8,450 nucleotides of DNA from an uncultured Collinsella sp. (GCA_900551655.1 URWM01000048.1:1-8450), one strand, 5' to 3'. Counted from the stretch's first letter, positions 1 through 6,426 are shown. The notes: generated by a model from the sequence alone, not told the origin. Program-made: numbers and translations.

Positions 1-625
1 CCGAGATTACGTAACGTTTGGCCGTATGGCGCATCGAGATACGCTTTACTTGCGCCTCCTCGATATCGGGCGCCGTGAAGCCCTGCTCGGCGGCAATGCC
101 GTTAGAGCCCCAAAAGCCACAGTTGAAGTTGTAGTGGTCTAAGGTTGCCAAGGCATCGGGGCCAACGAGCGCCTCGGTCTCGGGTTTGAGCTCGCCGCCC
201 AGCACCACGGTACGCATGCCGCGCAAAGCAAAGCGCTGAGCATGGAGCACGGAATCGGTCACATAGGTGACATCTTCAAGGTGCGGAAGATGCTCGATGA
301 GCCTGAGCGTCGTCGAGCCCGAGTCGATGTATACAAAGCTCTCAGGCTCCACAAGCGCCGCCGCACGGGCGCAGATACGCTCCTTGTCATCGTTATGGAG
401 GTCGCTGCGCTCATTAAGCGTTAGGTCGCGCGTCACGTGCGCGCGCTCAAGACTCGTCGCCCCACCGTGGACCTTGGCGATGCGGTGCGCTCGGTCGAGC
501 GTCTGCAGGTCGCGCCGAATGGTAGACGCCGTCACGCCCAGGGCCTCGGCAAGCTCTGGCACAGTAACCGAGCCAGCCTGCTGCACCATCGACACGATCG
601 CGTTGAGCCTATCTTCCGCAAGCAT
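1..625 (-). CDS. DeoR-family transcriptional repressor, 3' end cut off by window edge
   Basis: The frame starts at the ATG at 625-623 and runs open through base 1, giving 208 residues of a family usually about 250 long, so roughly the last 40 are missing. The N-terminus is a DeoR-type winged helix-turn-helix (about 5-57): LAEALGV leads into STIRRDL at 34-40, followed by HGGA at 53-56. The C-terminal sugar-phosphate sensing domain shows DSGSTT (101-106), LGGE (142-145), VGPDA (154-158) and GFTAPDIEEAQVK (182-194), all typical of this family. Such proteins repress sugar or polyol catabolic operons and are released by a phosphorylated sugar; the effector cannot be read here. A GAGGAGG ribosome binding site lies inside the end of the preceding oxidoreductase gene, whose stop is 3 nt upstream, so the two are probably translationally coupled. 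It likely regulates that operon, including itself (inference). Confidence 0.93.
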   Translation of the reverse strand, partial: MLAEDRLNAIVSMVQQAGSVTVPELAEALGVTASTIRRDLQTLDRAHRIAKVHGGATSLERAHVTRDLTLNERSDLHNDDKERICARAAALVEPESFVYIDSGSTTLRLIEHLPHLEDVTYVTDSVLHAQRFALRGMRTVVLGGELKPETEALVGPDALATLDHYNFNCGFWGSNGIAAEQGFTAPDIEEAQVKRISMRHTAKRYVIS

Positions 626-628
626 CGC

Positions 629-1708
629 TTACTCCTCCTCGGGGTACACGACTCCCCAATCGGCGCGGAGCTTGGTCATAAGCTCCATAACATCAGAAGC
701 ATAATCCAGTAGCTCGCGCTTGGAGTCGTCGCCGGCAACGGCCTTCTCAAGATCGGCCATCTCGTAGCAAAGGGCGTAAGCTTCGGTGCCGGCGTGGACC
801 TCCTCGCGGTGGCCGTCCGCAGTCCACACGATGGTCGCGTGATCGGCGCGCGGATACTCGTTGACCTCGATATAGCACTTGTCAAAGCTGATGACCGAGC
901 GCTTGGGCTGCTTGGAGTGAAGCGTAAGACTCACAACACCCAGCTGCTGCTCGGCATTACGGCAGACGATGCCGCCCGCAACGTCGACACCGGTCTCACA
1001 GGTGTTGCCCAGCGAAACGACCTCAGCGGGCTGGCTTGCCATAAACAGGCGCATAACGGAAAGCGCATAGACGCCAATGTCGAGCATGGCACCGCCAGCA
1101 AGGTTGCGGTTATAGAAGCGGTTGGTCAGATCGCCGTACTCCTTATAGCTGCCAAAGTTGAGTTGGGCGAGGTTCATGCGGCCAAACTCGCCGACATCCA
1201 TGCGGCGGCGCAGCTCCTGATACAGGGGCATGTGGAGCACCGTAGTGGCGTCCATGAGGACCACGTTATGCTCGTCGGCAATGGCACGCGCCTCGTCGAG
1301 CTCGGCGGAGTTGAGGGTAATGGCCTTCTCGCAGAGCACGTGCTTGCCAGCTGCCAGAGCGGCGCGAAGATAGGTGATATGCGTGTTATGCGGGGTGGTG
1401 ATATAGATCGCGTCGATGTTCGGATCGGCATAGAGGTCCTCGACCGATTCATAGACCTTTTCGATGCCATACTGCTCGGCAAAAGCTTGAGCCTTGGATA
1501 GGGTGCGGTTAGCGACGCCCGCAAGCTTGCGGCCGGCAAGAGCAAGAGACTGGGCCATCTGGTTGGCGATTACGCCGCACCCGATCACAGCCCAACGAAG
1601 CTCGGGAGCCGTAAAGATGTCGTTAGGGAACGGCTTGCCCTGGACCGAAGCGAACGCTGCCTTTGCAGCTGCCGCGGAGTCGAGCGGAACCTGTTTGGAA
1701 TCTGCCAT
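629..1708 (-). CDS. Gfo/Idh/MocA-family NAD(P)-dependent oxidoreductase
   Basis: 359 residues from the ATG at 1708, chosen because AGGAGG sits 5 nt upstream. In-frame ATGs at 1726 and 1777 have no comparable site. After a tail of about 36 residues comes a Rossmann fold with GCGVIA at 43-48, then YITTPHNTH (102-110) and HVLCEKAIT (123-131). In the last, the Lys of the family EKP motif is kept (K128) but the Pro is Ala. The C-terminal substrate domain has AGGAMLDIGVYAL (204-216), resembling the dihydrodiol dehydrogenase-like branch (D210, Y214). Family members oxidise or reduce sugars, inositols or diols with NAD(P)H in the cytosol. The substrate here is unknown. The downstream DeoR-type repressor gene suggests a carbohydrate or polyol substrate (inference). 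Confidence 0.93.
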   Translation of the reverse strand: MADSKQVPLDSAAAAKAAFASVQGKPFPNDIFTAPELRWAVIGCGVIANQMAQSLALAGRKLAGVANRTLSKAQAFAEQYGIEKVYESVEDLYADPNIDAIYITTPHNTHITYLRAALAAGKHVLCEKAITLNSAELDEARAIADEHNVVLMDATTVLHMPLYQELRRRMDVGEFGRMNLAQLNFGSYKEYGDLTNRFYNRNLAGGAMLDIGVYALSVMRLFMASQPAEVVSLGNTCETGVDVAGGIVCRNAEQQLGVVSLTLHSKQPKRSVISFDKCYIEVNEYPRADHATIVWTADGHREEVHAGTEAYALCYEMADLEKAVAGDDSKRELLDYASDVMELMTKLRADWGVVYPEEE

Positions 1709-1766
1709 ATGTGCCTCCTGAGTCATCGGAAGTTCTTCATTTCCAACAGCCCTATATTCGCACAAA

Positions 1767-1895
1767 TGAGCGCGCATTTGCTTGTATTTGCGTGTATATT
1801 TGCTTTTCGGTCATTATTTGGCCATGGTTGACAGATGTTTGCGCGGCCATGCGCATCATCGCGCAAGACTATGCGCGTAAATGCGCATGCGACAA
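1767..1895 (-). promoter_or_regulatory. Promoter/operator region of the oxidoreductase-regulator operon
   Basis: A possible promoter for the minus strand is TTGTCG (1895-1890), a 16-nt spacer, and CATAGT (1873-1868), each 4 of 6 matches to consensus. Between it and the gene, ATTTGC (plus-strand reading) occurs at 1776, 1786 and 1798, about one helical turn apart. The palindrome ATGCGCAT occurs at 1849-1856 and 1881-1888, with a half copy at 1871. DeoR-family proteins often bind direct repeats with about 10-bp spacing, so these may be operators of the linked repressor. The promoter call is weak; the repeats are directly visible. Confidence 0.35.
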
Positions 1896-1970
1896 TCCTT
1901 GTGAAACATATAGGGGCGGAGCACCAAAGCCCTAAAGACAGAGCCAGCTGTATTACTTCACCCCTCCGGG

Positions 1971-2004
1971 GGCACCAGACATCAAAGGACTGTCCCTAGG
2001 TGCC
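1971..2004. repeat. REP-like palindromic element 1 (GTCCC loop)
   Basis: The inverted repeat GGCACC (1971-1976) / GGTGCC (1999-2004) encloses a 22-nt loop containing AAAGGACTGTCCCTA (1984-1998). The loop motif recurs three more times in the next 150 bases, twice clearly between inverted arms of different sequence. No reading frame of note crosses it. Confidence 0.5.
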
Positions 2005-2046
2005 GCTTTCGTTGAAGCCTATCCCAGATGGCCAGATATACAGATC

Positions 2047-2103
2047 TAAAGACCGTCCCTATCAACTAGTCGTTTAAGAACGTCCCAAACGACTAGTCGT
2101 TTG
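2047..2103. repeat. REP-like palindromic element 2 with a 27-bp direct duplication
   Basis: ACTAGTCGTTT (2065-2075) and AAACGACTAGT (2087-2097) are perfect 11-bp inverted arms around the loop AAGAACGTCCC. The right arm is also part of an 18-bp perfect palindrome (2086-2103). Read as a direct repeat, GTCCC-N5-ACTAGTCGTTT occurs at 2055-2075 and again at 2082-2102, a period of 27. A further motif copy, TAAAGACCGTCCCTA, lies at 2047-2061. This resembles an extragenic palindromic element rather than a gene. Confidence 0.6.
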
Positions 2104-2122
2104 ATGCCGGCATTTCAACAGC

Positions 2123-2149
2123 ACTCATTTAAGTCTGTCCCCAATGAGT
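2123..2149. repeat. REP-like palindromic element 3 (GTCCC loop)
   Basis: ACTCATT (2123-2129) and AATGAGT (2143-2149) are perfect 7-bp inverted arms. The 13-nt loop between them contains TAAGTCTGTCCCC. The arms differ from those of the neighbouring elements while the loop core (AAG-N3-GTCCC) is shared, which suggests a repeat family with variable arms. Confidence 0.5.
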
Positions 2150-2157
2150 AGGGATAG

Positions 2158-2192
2158 AAAAAAGGCCCGGGTGCCGTGGCATCCGGGCCTTT
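2158..2192 (-). terminator. Intrinsic terminator ending the r-protein cluster
   Basis: Reading the minus strand, AAAGGCCCGG pairs perfectly with CCGGGCCTTT (2183-2192 with 2161-2170). The stem continues for about five more pairs with one A-C mismatch to a tiny loop, and a run of six T follows the stem. It lies 27 nt after the rplX stop. The opposite strand has only TTT after the stem, so it mainly serves minus-strand transcription. Confidence 0.9.
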
Positions 2193-2219
2193 GCTAGCAA
2201 CTTAACTGTTGCGGGCAGC

Positions 2220-2525
2220 TTAGAACTTGTGGCCGCACTTCTTGCAGACGCGCAGCTTGTTCTTGCCGTCCTTCTCGTGACCGACGCGGGTAACCTTACC
2301 GCACTCGGGGCAAACGAGATTGACGTTGGAGGCGTCGATGGGAGCCTCCTGCGAAACGATGCCGCCCTGCTGGTTGGCAGCGTTGGGCTTGACGGCCTTC
2401 TTGACGACCGAAACGCCCTCGACAACGACCTTGTTCTCGGCGGGGAGAGCACGCAGGACAACGCCCTGCTTGCCGCGATCCTTACCAGAGAGAACCTGGA
2501 CCTTATCGCCCTTCTTGATATACAT
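2220..2525 (-). CDS. rplX: 50S ribosomal protein L24, zinc-ribbon form
   Basis: 101 residues, normal family length. L24 is an early assembly initiator that binds 23S rRNA near the 5' end of the large subunit. The KOW segment is clear at 4-23 ([20 protein letters not shown]). The C-terminus carries two CxxC pairs, C72/C75 and C94/C97 (CPECG and CKKCGHKF), so this is the zinc-binding form; many bacterial L24 proteins lack these cysteines. The ATG at 2525 is preceded by GGGGAG and lies 13 nt after the rplN stop. In most bacteria rplE (L5) follows, but here a terminator does, so this is the last gene of the unit. Confidence 0.97.
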   Translation of the reverse strand: MYIKKGDKVQVLSGKDRGKQGVVLRALPAENKVVVEGVSVVKKAVKPNAANQQGGIVSQEAPIDASNVNLVCPECGKVTRVGHEKDGKNKLRVCKKCGHKF

Positions 2526-2538
2526 ATATCTCCCCTAA

Positions 2539-2907
2539 CTACAGGGTCTCGGGAGCGAGCGAGACGATCTTCATGTACTTCTTGTCACGAAGCTCGCGAG
2601 CGACGGGCCCGAAGATACGGGTGCCGACGGGCGAACCATCGTTGTTGATGACAACGCAGGCGTTCTCATCAAAGCGAATGTAGGAGCCATCCTTGCGGCG
2701 GATCTCCTTAACGGTGCGAACGACGACGCAACGGACAACGTCCTTCTTCTTGACGTTGGCGCCAGGGGTAGCCTCCTGGACAGCACCGATGAACACATCG
2801 CCGATGCCTGCATAACGACGCTTGGAACCGCCAAGCACCTTGATGCAGCGAATCTTGCGAGCGCCGGAGTTGTCGGCGACGTTCAGCATGGTTTGCATCT
2901 GAATCAT
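2539..2907 (-). CDS. rplN: 50S ribosomal protein L14
   Basis: 122 residues, the standard length. L14 sits on the subunit interface of 50S and contacts 16S helix 14 and L19. The sequence opens with [19 protein letters not shown], the family signature. It continues through [31 protein letters not shown] (split here: [13 protein letters not shown], then [10 protein letters not shown] and DENACVVI) and ends with [15 protein letters not shown] strong GGAGGAAC ribosome binding site precedes the ATG at 2907. The gene is separated from rpsQ by 118 nt, unusually long for this cluster, and that gap holds nested inverted repeats. It may therefore have its own promoter or leader control (inference). Confidence 0.98.
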   Translation of the reverse strand: MIQMQTMLNVADNSGARKIRCIKVLGGSKRRYAGIGDVFIGAVQEATPGANVKKKDVVRCVVVRTVKEIRRKDGSYIRFDENACVVINNDGSPVGTRIFGPVARELRDKKYMKIVSLAPETL

Positions 2908-2932
2908 GGTAGATGTTCCTCCGAACTAAGAA

Positions 2933-2998
2933 CCGAAGAGAGGTGCGCTGCCTTTAGACGGCCTGTGGTATGCAAACCAGGCATACGCACATCTTCGG
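2933..2998 (-). ncRNA. Candidate structured leader RNA upstream of rplN
   Basis: In the 118-nt rpsQ-rplN gap, nested perfect inverted repeats predict a closed RNA fold. The closing stem is CCGAAGA (2933-2939) with TCTTCGG (2992-2998). Next come GTGC (2943-2946) with GCAC (2987-2990), and a hairpin of GTATGC (2968-2973) and GCATAC (2981-2986) around a 7-nt loop. A short GC arm (2950-2952 with 2960-2962) completes a junction-like shape. An alternative pairing, GCCTG with CAGGC on the RNA strand, would compete with the hairpin. It ends 25 nt before the rplN start. A weak promoter reading of the same stretch (TTGTAC, 17 nt, TATGCC from 3008 to 2980) is a rival explanation. Confidence 0.45.
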
Positions 2999-3025
2999 AA
3001 ACGTACAAGCCGTAAGAGCGACTGC

Positions 3026-3286
3026 TTATTTAGCGCGCTCGACGACCTCGATGAGGCGCCAACGCTTCATCTTGGACATAGGACGGGTCTCCATAACGCG
3101 GACGGTGTCGCCCACGCCAGCCGTGCACTCCTCGTCGTGAGCGTGCAGCTTCTTGGAGCTGGTCATCATCTTGCCGTACTTGGGGTGACGCTTGCGCTCG
3201 GTGATGGTGACAACAATGGTCTTGGCACCGGAGACGGAGGTAACGACACCCGTACGGACCTTACGCGAGTTACGCGAATCAGTCAT
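3026..3286 (-). CDS. rpsQ: 30S ribosomal protein S17
   Basis: 86 residues, typical for S17, an OB-fold protein that binds 16S rRNA in the 5' domain early in 30S assembly. Visible signature stretches are RTGVVTSVSGAKTIVVTI near the N-terminus, RKRHPKYGKMM, then KKLHAHDEE, GDTVRVMETRPMSKMKRWRL and the terminal EVVERAK. The ATG at 3286 has AAGGAGA just upstream. The rpmC stop lies 17 nt before it, so the two are cotranscribed. The end of the gene is followed by the unusual 118-nt gap before rplN. Confidence 0.98.
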   Translation of the reverse strand: MTDSRNSRKVRTGVVTSVSGAKTIVVTITERKRHPKYGKMMTSSKKLHAHDEECTAGVGDTVRVMETRPMSKMKRWRLIEVVERAK

Positions 3287-3302
3287 GTTCTCTCCTTAGG
3301 TC

Positions 3303-3518
3303 CTACTCGGCGACAGCGGACTTCTCCGCTGCGATCTCGCGGGCGCGCTGCTCCGTGAGGACGCGAGCGATGTCCTTCTTCACGGTGTTGACGCGAGCGG
3401 TGTTGTCCAGCTGGCTGGTGGCCATCTGGAAACGAAGGTTAAAGAGCTCGGCGCGCATTTCCTTCAGCTTCTCAACGAGCTGAGCGTCCGAGAGCTCACG
3501 AATCTCTGCGGGCTTCAT
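3303..3518 (-). CDS. rpmC: 50S ribosomal protein L29
   Basis: 71 residues, at the upper end of the usual range for this two-helix protein next to the peptide exit tunnel, where L29 and L23 form the docking site for trigger factor and SRP. The signature is [29 protein letters not shown], and the second helix ARVNTVKKDIARVLTEQ. A short Ala/Glu-rich tail follows. Its ATG shares one base with the rplP stop (TAATG at 3520-3516), so translation is probably coupled to rplP. Confidence 0.98.
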   Translation of the reverse strand: MKPAEIRELSDAQLVEKLKEMRAELFNLRFQMATSQLDNTARVNTVKKDIARVLTEQRAREIAAEKSAVAE

Positions 3519-4021
3519 TAGTTCTCCTCCTTGGCGGCGGCGGCGTCCTCAGCAGCCCACTTGGCCTCGAGAGCGGCCTCCTCAGCCATCTCCTTCTCGA
3601 TGCGCTGCTCAGCGTTCTTGGCAGCAACAATCTTGGTCTTGATGGGAAGCTTGTGCTGTGCAAGACGCAGAGCCTCGCGAGCGACCTCCTCGGGCACGCC
3701 CTTGACCTCGAACATGATGCGGCCGGGCTTGACGACGGCCACCCACTCCTCGGGGTTACCCTTACCAGAACCCATGCGAGTCTCGGCAGGCTTCTTGGTG
3801 ATGGGCTTATCGGGGAAGATCGTGATGTAGACACGACCGCCACGCTTCATGTAGCGGGTCATGGCAATACGAGCGGCCTCGATCTGACGGTTGGTGATCC
3901 AATGGGCCTCGAGAGCCTGGATACCAAACTCGCCGAAATGCAGCTCGGTATTACCCTTGGCCTGGCCCTTCATGGAGCCACGCTGCACCTTGCGGTGAAG
4001 AATACGCTTAGGGGCAAGCAC
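3518..4021 (-). CDS. rplP: 50S ribosomal protein L16 with acidic C-terminal extension
   Basis: 167 residues, against the usual 136-145. The core (1 to about 135) is standard: [18 protein letters not shown] at the start, [20 protein letters not shown], then the conserved loop [18 protein letters not shown] at 80-97 with R82 matching the position hydroxylated in E. coli L16. L16 lines the A-site region of the large subunit and is a late assembly protein. The extra tail (about 136-167) is rich in Ala, Glu and Lys and probably helical. The start codon is GTG (4021-4019) and overlaps the rpsC stop by one base (TAGTG). Its own stop overlaps the rpmC start. The tail is in frame and not a frameshift artefact, since the normal overlap with rpmC is preserved. 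Confidence 0.97.
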   Translation of the reverse strand: MLAPKRILHRKVQRGSMKGQAKGNTELHFGEFGIQALEAHWITNRQIEAARIAMTRYMKRGGRVYITIFPDKPITKKPAETRMGSGKGNPEEWVAVVKPGRIMFEVKGVPEEVAREALRLAQHKLPIKTKIVAAKNAEQRIEKEMAEEAALEAKWAAEDAAAAKEEN

Positions 4022-4731
4022 TACTGACCCCTCCTCTCGGAGTTACGACGACGAGGACGGGAAGAGCCCTCGAGTGCAGGGTTGGGAACAGGCTGGCCCG
4101 GGAGCTTCTCGCCCAGGTAGATCCAGACCTTCACGCCGCAAGCGCCCATGGTGGTGCTGGCGACAGCCGTGCCGTAGTCGATCTTGGCACGGAGGGTGTG
4201 CAGAGGCACGCGACCCTCGCGGTACCACTCACGACGGCCCATCTCGGCACCGCCGAGACGACCGGAGCACTGGATACGGATACCCTTAGCGCCGGCCTTG
4301 CGGGCGGACTGGACAGCCTTGCGCATAGCGCGACGGAAGGCAACGCGGCCCTCGAGCTGCTCAGCGATGGACTGAGCAACGAGGTTGGCGTCGAGCTCGG
4401 GGCGCTTGATCTCGACAACGTCGACGGAGAGCTGGCCCTTGGAGACGCCAGCGACCTTCTCGAGCTCGGTGCGGAGGGTATCGATCTCGGCACCCTTCTT
4501 ACCGATGACAACGCCGGGGCGAGCGGTGAGGATGATGACCTTCACCTTGTCGCCAGCGCGCTCGATCTCGACGCGGGAGACAGCTGCGCGGGAAAGACGC
4601 TTCTCGAGGTACTTGCGGATCTCGAGATCGTTACCGAGGGTCTTAGCGTAATCCTTCTCTGCGAACCAGCGGGAGCGCCAGTTCTCGGTAATGCCAAGAC
4701 GGAAGCCGGTGGGGTAGACTTTCTGACCCAT
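4021..4731 (-). CDS. rpsC: 30S ribosomal protein S3
   Basis: 236 residues, a normal length. S3 forms part of the mRNA entry tunnel on the small subunit and contributes to mRNA helicase activity. The N-terminal type II KH domain shows the GxxG loop as GKKG at 77-80 ([12 protein letters not shown]). FRRAMRKAV at 132-140 carries the basic residues linked to mRNA unwinding. [18 protein letters not shown] (156-173) and the C-terminal domain with [11 protein letters not shown] are typical. The tail is short and Arg-rich (225-234). The ATG at 4731 is 6 nt after the rplV stop, with GGAGG inside the end of rplV. The last base of the TAG stop is the first base of the rplP GTG start. Confidence 0.98.
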   Translation of the reverse strand: MGQKVYPTGFRLGITENWRSRWFAEKDYAKTLGNDLEIRKYLEKRLSRAAVSRVEIERAGDKVKVIILTARPGVVIGKKGAEIDTLRTELEKVAGVSKGQLSVDVVEIKRPELDANLVAQSIAEQLEGRVAFRRAMRKAVQSARKAGAKGIRIQCSGRLGGAEMGRREWYREGRVPLHTLRAKIDYGTAVASTTMGACGVKVWIYLGEKLPGQPVPNPALEGSSRPRRRNSERRGQ

Positions 4732-4737
4732 ACAGCT

Positions 4738-5109
4738 TTACGCCTCCTTTCGAGGAGCAACGACGACGGTGATGTGGGAAGTACGCTTCAGAATGCGAGA
4801 AGCGGAACCCTTGGCGCGGGGACGGATGCGCTTAAGCGTCGGACCCTCGTCAACATAGGCAGCGGCGACAACCAGGTTGTCGGCACGCAGACCGTTGTTG
4901 TTCTCGGCGTTCGCAACGGCGGAACGGAGAACCTTCTCGACATCCACGGCGACGGCGCGGTCGCAGAAGTGGAGGATGTCGAAGGCCTGAGCGACAGGCT
5001 TGCGGCGGATCAGATCGACCACCAGGCGGGCCTTGCTGGGGGAAACACGCACGTACTTAGCGACGGCGCGAACCTCGGTGGCCTCAGTTTCAATAGACTT
5101 AGTTGCCAT
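4738..5109 (-). CDS. rplV: 50S ribosomal protein L22
   Basis: 123 residues, slightly longer than the 110-115 common for L22 because of about 10 extra N-terminal residues ([10 protein letters not shown]). L22 contacts all 23S rRNA domains, and its beta-hairpin lines the exit tunnel near the macrolide site. [16 protein letters not shown] (20-35) and ANAENN (66-71) are family signatures. The tunnel hairpin is at about 88-110 ([19 protein letters not shown]). The sequence looks intact, with no obvious resistance-type duplication. The ATG at 5109 lies 14 nt after the rpsS stop. Alternative in-frame starts that would remove the extension are not ATG, so this start is preferred. Confidence 0.98.
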   Translation of the reverse strand: MATKSIETEATEVRAVAKYVRVSPSKARLVVDLIRRKPVAQAFDILHFCDRAVAVDVEKVLRSAVANAENNNGLRADNLVVAAAYVDEGPTLKRIRPRAKGSASRILKRTSHITVVVAPRKEA

Positions 5110-5123
5110 TTACGGTTAACCCC

Positions 5124-5384
5124 CTATTTGGCCTTGTGGCCACGGAACGTACGAGTCGGCGCGAACTCGCCGAGCTTGTGACCAACCATGGACTCGGTAA
5201 CATACACGGGCACATGCTTGCGGCCGTCGTGGACGGCGATGGTGTGACCAACCATCTCGGGGAAGATGGTGGACGCGCGGGACCAGGTCTTCACGACGTC
5301 CTTCTTGCCAGCCTCGTTCATCGCGGTGATACGCGAGAGAAGGCGAGTCTCCACGAACGGGCCCTTTTTGAGACTTCTGCTCAT
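5124..5384 (-). CDS. rpsS: 30S ribosomal protein S19
   Basis: 86 residues. S19 sits in the head of the small subunit with S13, near the A-site tRNA and the 23S bridge. It begins [19 protein letters not shown] and shows the conserved [20 protein letters not shown] (38-57), followed by [22 protein letters not shown] (59-80), all hallmark stretches. AGGAGA lies 8 nt before the ATG at 5384. The gap from the rplB stop is 32 nt and that to rplV is 14 nt, both without notable structure. Confidence 0.98.
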   Translation of the reverse strand: MSRSLKKGPFVETRLLSRITAMNEAGKKDVVKTWSRASTIFPEMVGHTIAVHDGRKHVPVYVTESMVGHKLGEFAPTRTFRGHKAK

Positions 5385-5416
5385 AAGTGCTTTCTCCTAA
5401 AACTCGGTATCCGAAA

Positions 5417-6247
5417 TTACTTCTTACGGCGACGAATGATGTGCTGGTTCGAGACCTTCTTCTTCTTGCGCGTACGAAGGCCCTTCGTCGGCTTACCCCA
5501 GGGGGTAACGGAGGGACGACCAGAGGTGTGGTTCTTGCCCTCGCCACCGCCGTGCGGGTGGTCGACAGGGTTCATGACGGTACCGCGGACGGTCGGGCGC
5601 ACGTTCATGTGACGCTTACGGCCGGCCTTGCCGATAACGATGTTGGAGTGATCGGCGTTGCCGACCTCACCGACGGTGGCGCGGCAGGTAACGAGGATGC
5701 GGCGCATCTCGGAGGAAGGCATACGAACGATAGCGTACTTGCCCTCCTTACCCATCAGCTGGCAGGAGTTACCGGCGGAACGGGCGATAGCAGCGCCCTT
5801 GCCCGGCTGGAACTCGACGGCGTGGATGAGCGTACCGACGGGGATGTCGGCGAGGGGCAGAGCGTTGCCCGGCTTGATGTCGGCGTCAGAACCGGACATG
5901 ATGGTCTGGCCGACCTCGAGGCCCTTGGGGGCCAGGATGTAGCGCTTCTCACCGTCAGCGTAGTGCAGCAGAGCGATGCGAGCGGAACGGTTCGGATCGT
6001 ACTCGATCGTGGCAACCTTGGCGGGCACGCCGTCCTTGTTGCGCTTGAAGTCGATCACGCGGTAACGACGCTTCACGCCGCCGCCCTGGTGGCGGGTGGT
6101 GATGCGGCCGTTGTTGTTACGACCGGCCTTCTTGGGCAGGGGCTCGAGAAGAGACTTCTCGGGCTTGGTGCAGGTGATCTCGGAGAAGTCGGAGATCGTC
6201 TGCCAACGCCTACCAGCGGAGGTCGGCTTAAGGTGCTTTACAGCCAT
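5417..6247 (-). CDS. rplB: 50S ribosomal protein L2
   Basis: 276 residues from the ATG at 6247, matching the family length of 273-277. An in-frame ATG at 6322 would add 25 residues (MSSHPRQN...) that have no L2 counterpart, and AAAGGGA directly precedes 6247, so the inner start is chosen. L2 binds 23S domain IV and is needed for subunit joining and peptidyl transfer. The sequence opens [16 protein letters not shown], then [15 protein letters not shown] and [12 protein letters not shown]. It has [14 protein letters not shown] near the end, where H230 corresponds to the functionally important His229 of E. coli. A 179-nt spacer carrying a promoter-like repeat and hairpins separates it from rplW, which suggests a separate transcription start. 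Confidence 0.98.
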   Translation of the reverse strand: MAVKHLKPTSAGRRWQTISDFSEITCTKPEKSLLEPLPKKAGRNNNGRITTRHQGGGVKRRYRVIDFKRNKDGVPAKVATIEYDPNRSARIALLHYADGEKRYILAPKGLEVGQTIMSGSDADIKPGNALPLADIPVGTLIHAVEFQPGKGAAIARSAGNSCQLMGKEGKYAIVRMPSSEMRRILVTCRATVGEVGNADHSNIVIGKAGRKRHMNVRPTVRGTVMNPVDHPHGGGEGKNHTSGRPSVTPWGKPTKGLRTRKKKKVSNQHIIRRRKK

Positions 6248-6265
6248 TACAATCCCTTTCAATAG

Positions 6266-6318
6266 GAATCCGTTAGCCATCGCAGACAGGGATTCGAGGT
6301 TCTGCCTCGGGTGCGATG
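6266..6318 (-). promoter_or_regulatory. Candidate rplB leader with competing hairpins
   Basis: Between the 26-bp element and the rplB start lie three perfect inverted repeats: CATCGC (6278-6283) with GCGATG (6313-6318), enclosing CGAGG/CCTCG around a 5-nt loop, and GAATCC (6266-6271) with GGATTC (6290-6295). The last pairing spans the CATCGC arm, so the two stems cannot both form as simple hairpins. That layout is what a switching leader would look like. No known family was recognised. Confidence 0.35.
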
Positions 6319-6327
6319 ACACCGGAC

Positions 6328-6353
6328 GTATACACGGTTCCGGGCGTGTCCAT
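6328..6353 (-). promoter_or_regulatory. 26-bp repeated element upstream of rplB, copy 2
   Basis: On the minus strand this begins ATGGACACGCCCG and ends CCGTGTATAC. It matches the element upstream of rplC at 23 of 26 positions in the same orientation. The TATACG at its 3' end could be a -10 box. No TTGACA-like hexamer sits 16-18 nt upstream; TGGACA is at only 14 nt. It ends 80 nt before the rplB ATG and lies beyond the hairpin that follows rplW. It may be an internal promoter or a binding site. Confidence 0.5.
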
Positions 6354-6371
6354 TTTATACGCCCAAAACCT

Positions 6372-6409
6372 TGAGCTCTCGCCTCCCCTATTTGGGAGGC
6401 ATGAGCTCA
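6372..6409 (-). terminator. Long hairpin after rplW, possible (weak) terminator or attenuator
   Basis: The two-part stem is TGAGCTC (6372-6378) with GAGCTCA (6403-6409) and GCCTCCC (6381-6387) with GGGAGGC (6394-6400), separated by a 2x2 internal loop and closed by a 6-nt loop. It lies 17 nt after the rplW stop. On the minus strand the stem is followed by AGGTTTTGGG, a poor T-run, so termination may be partial. Alternatively it is a processing site or mRNA stabiliser. Confidence 0.5.
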
Positions 6410-6426
6410 CTCAACAGCAGCGAGTC

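Noticed and set aside
1828..1833. Perfect TTGACA on the plus strand as a promoter
   Set aside because: No -10-like hexamer lies 16-18 nt downstream and no plus-strand gene follows.
2047..2103. 27-bp period repeat as a mini CRISPR array
   Set aside because: Only two units, no uniform spacers, and the sequence is better explained as overlapping palindromes with a GTCCC loop.
2968..2993. Third copy of the 26-bp element upstream of rplN
   Set aside because: Apart from the terminal GYATAC the alignment matches at only a few positions, no better than chance.
6248..6322. Upstream start for rplB at 6322 adding 25 residues
   Set aside because: The extension has no L2 counterpart, and a ribosome binding site sits directly before the ATG at 6247, which gives the family length.
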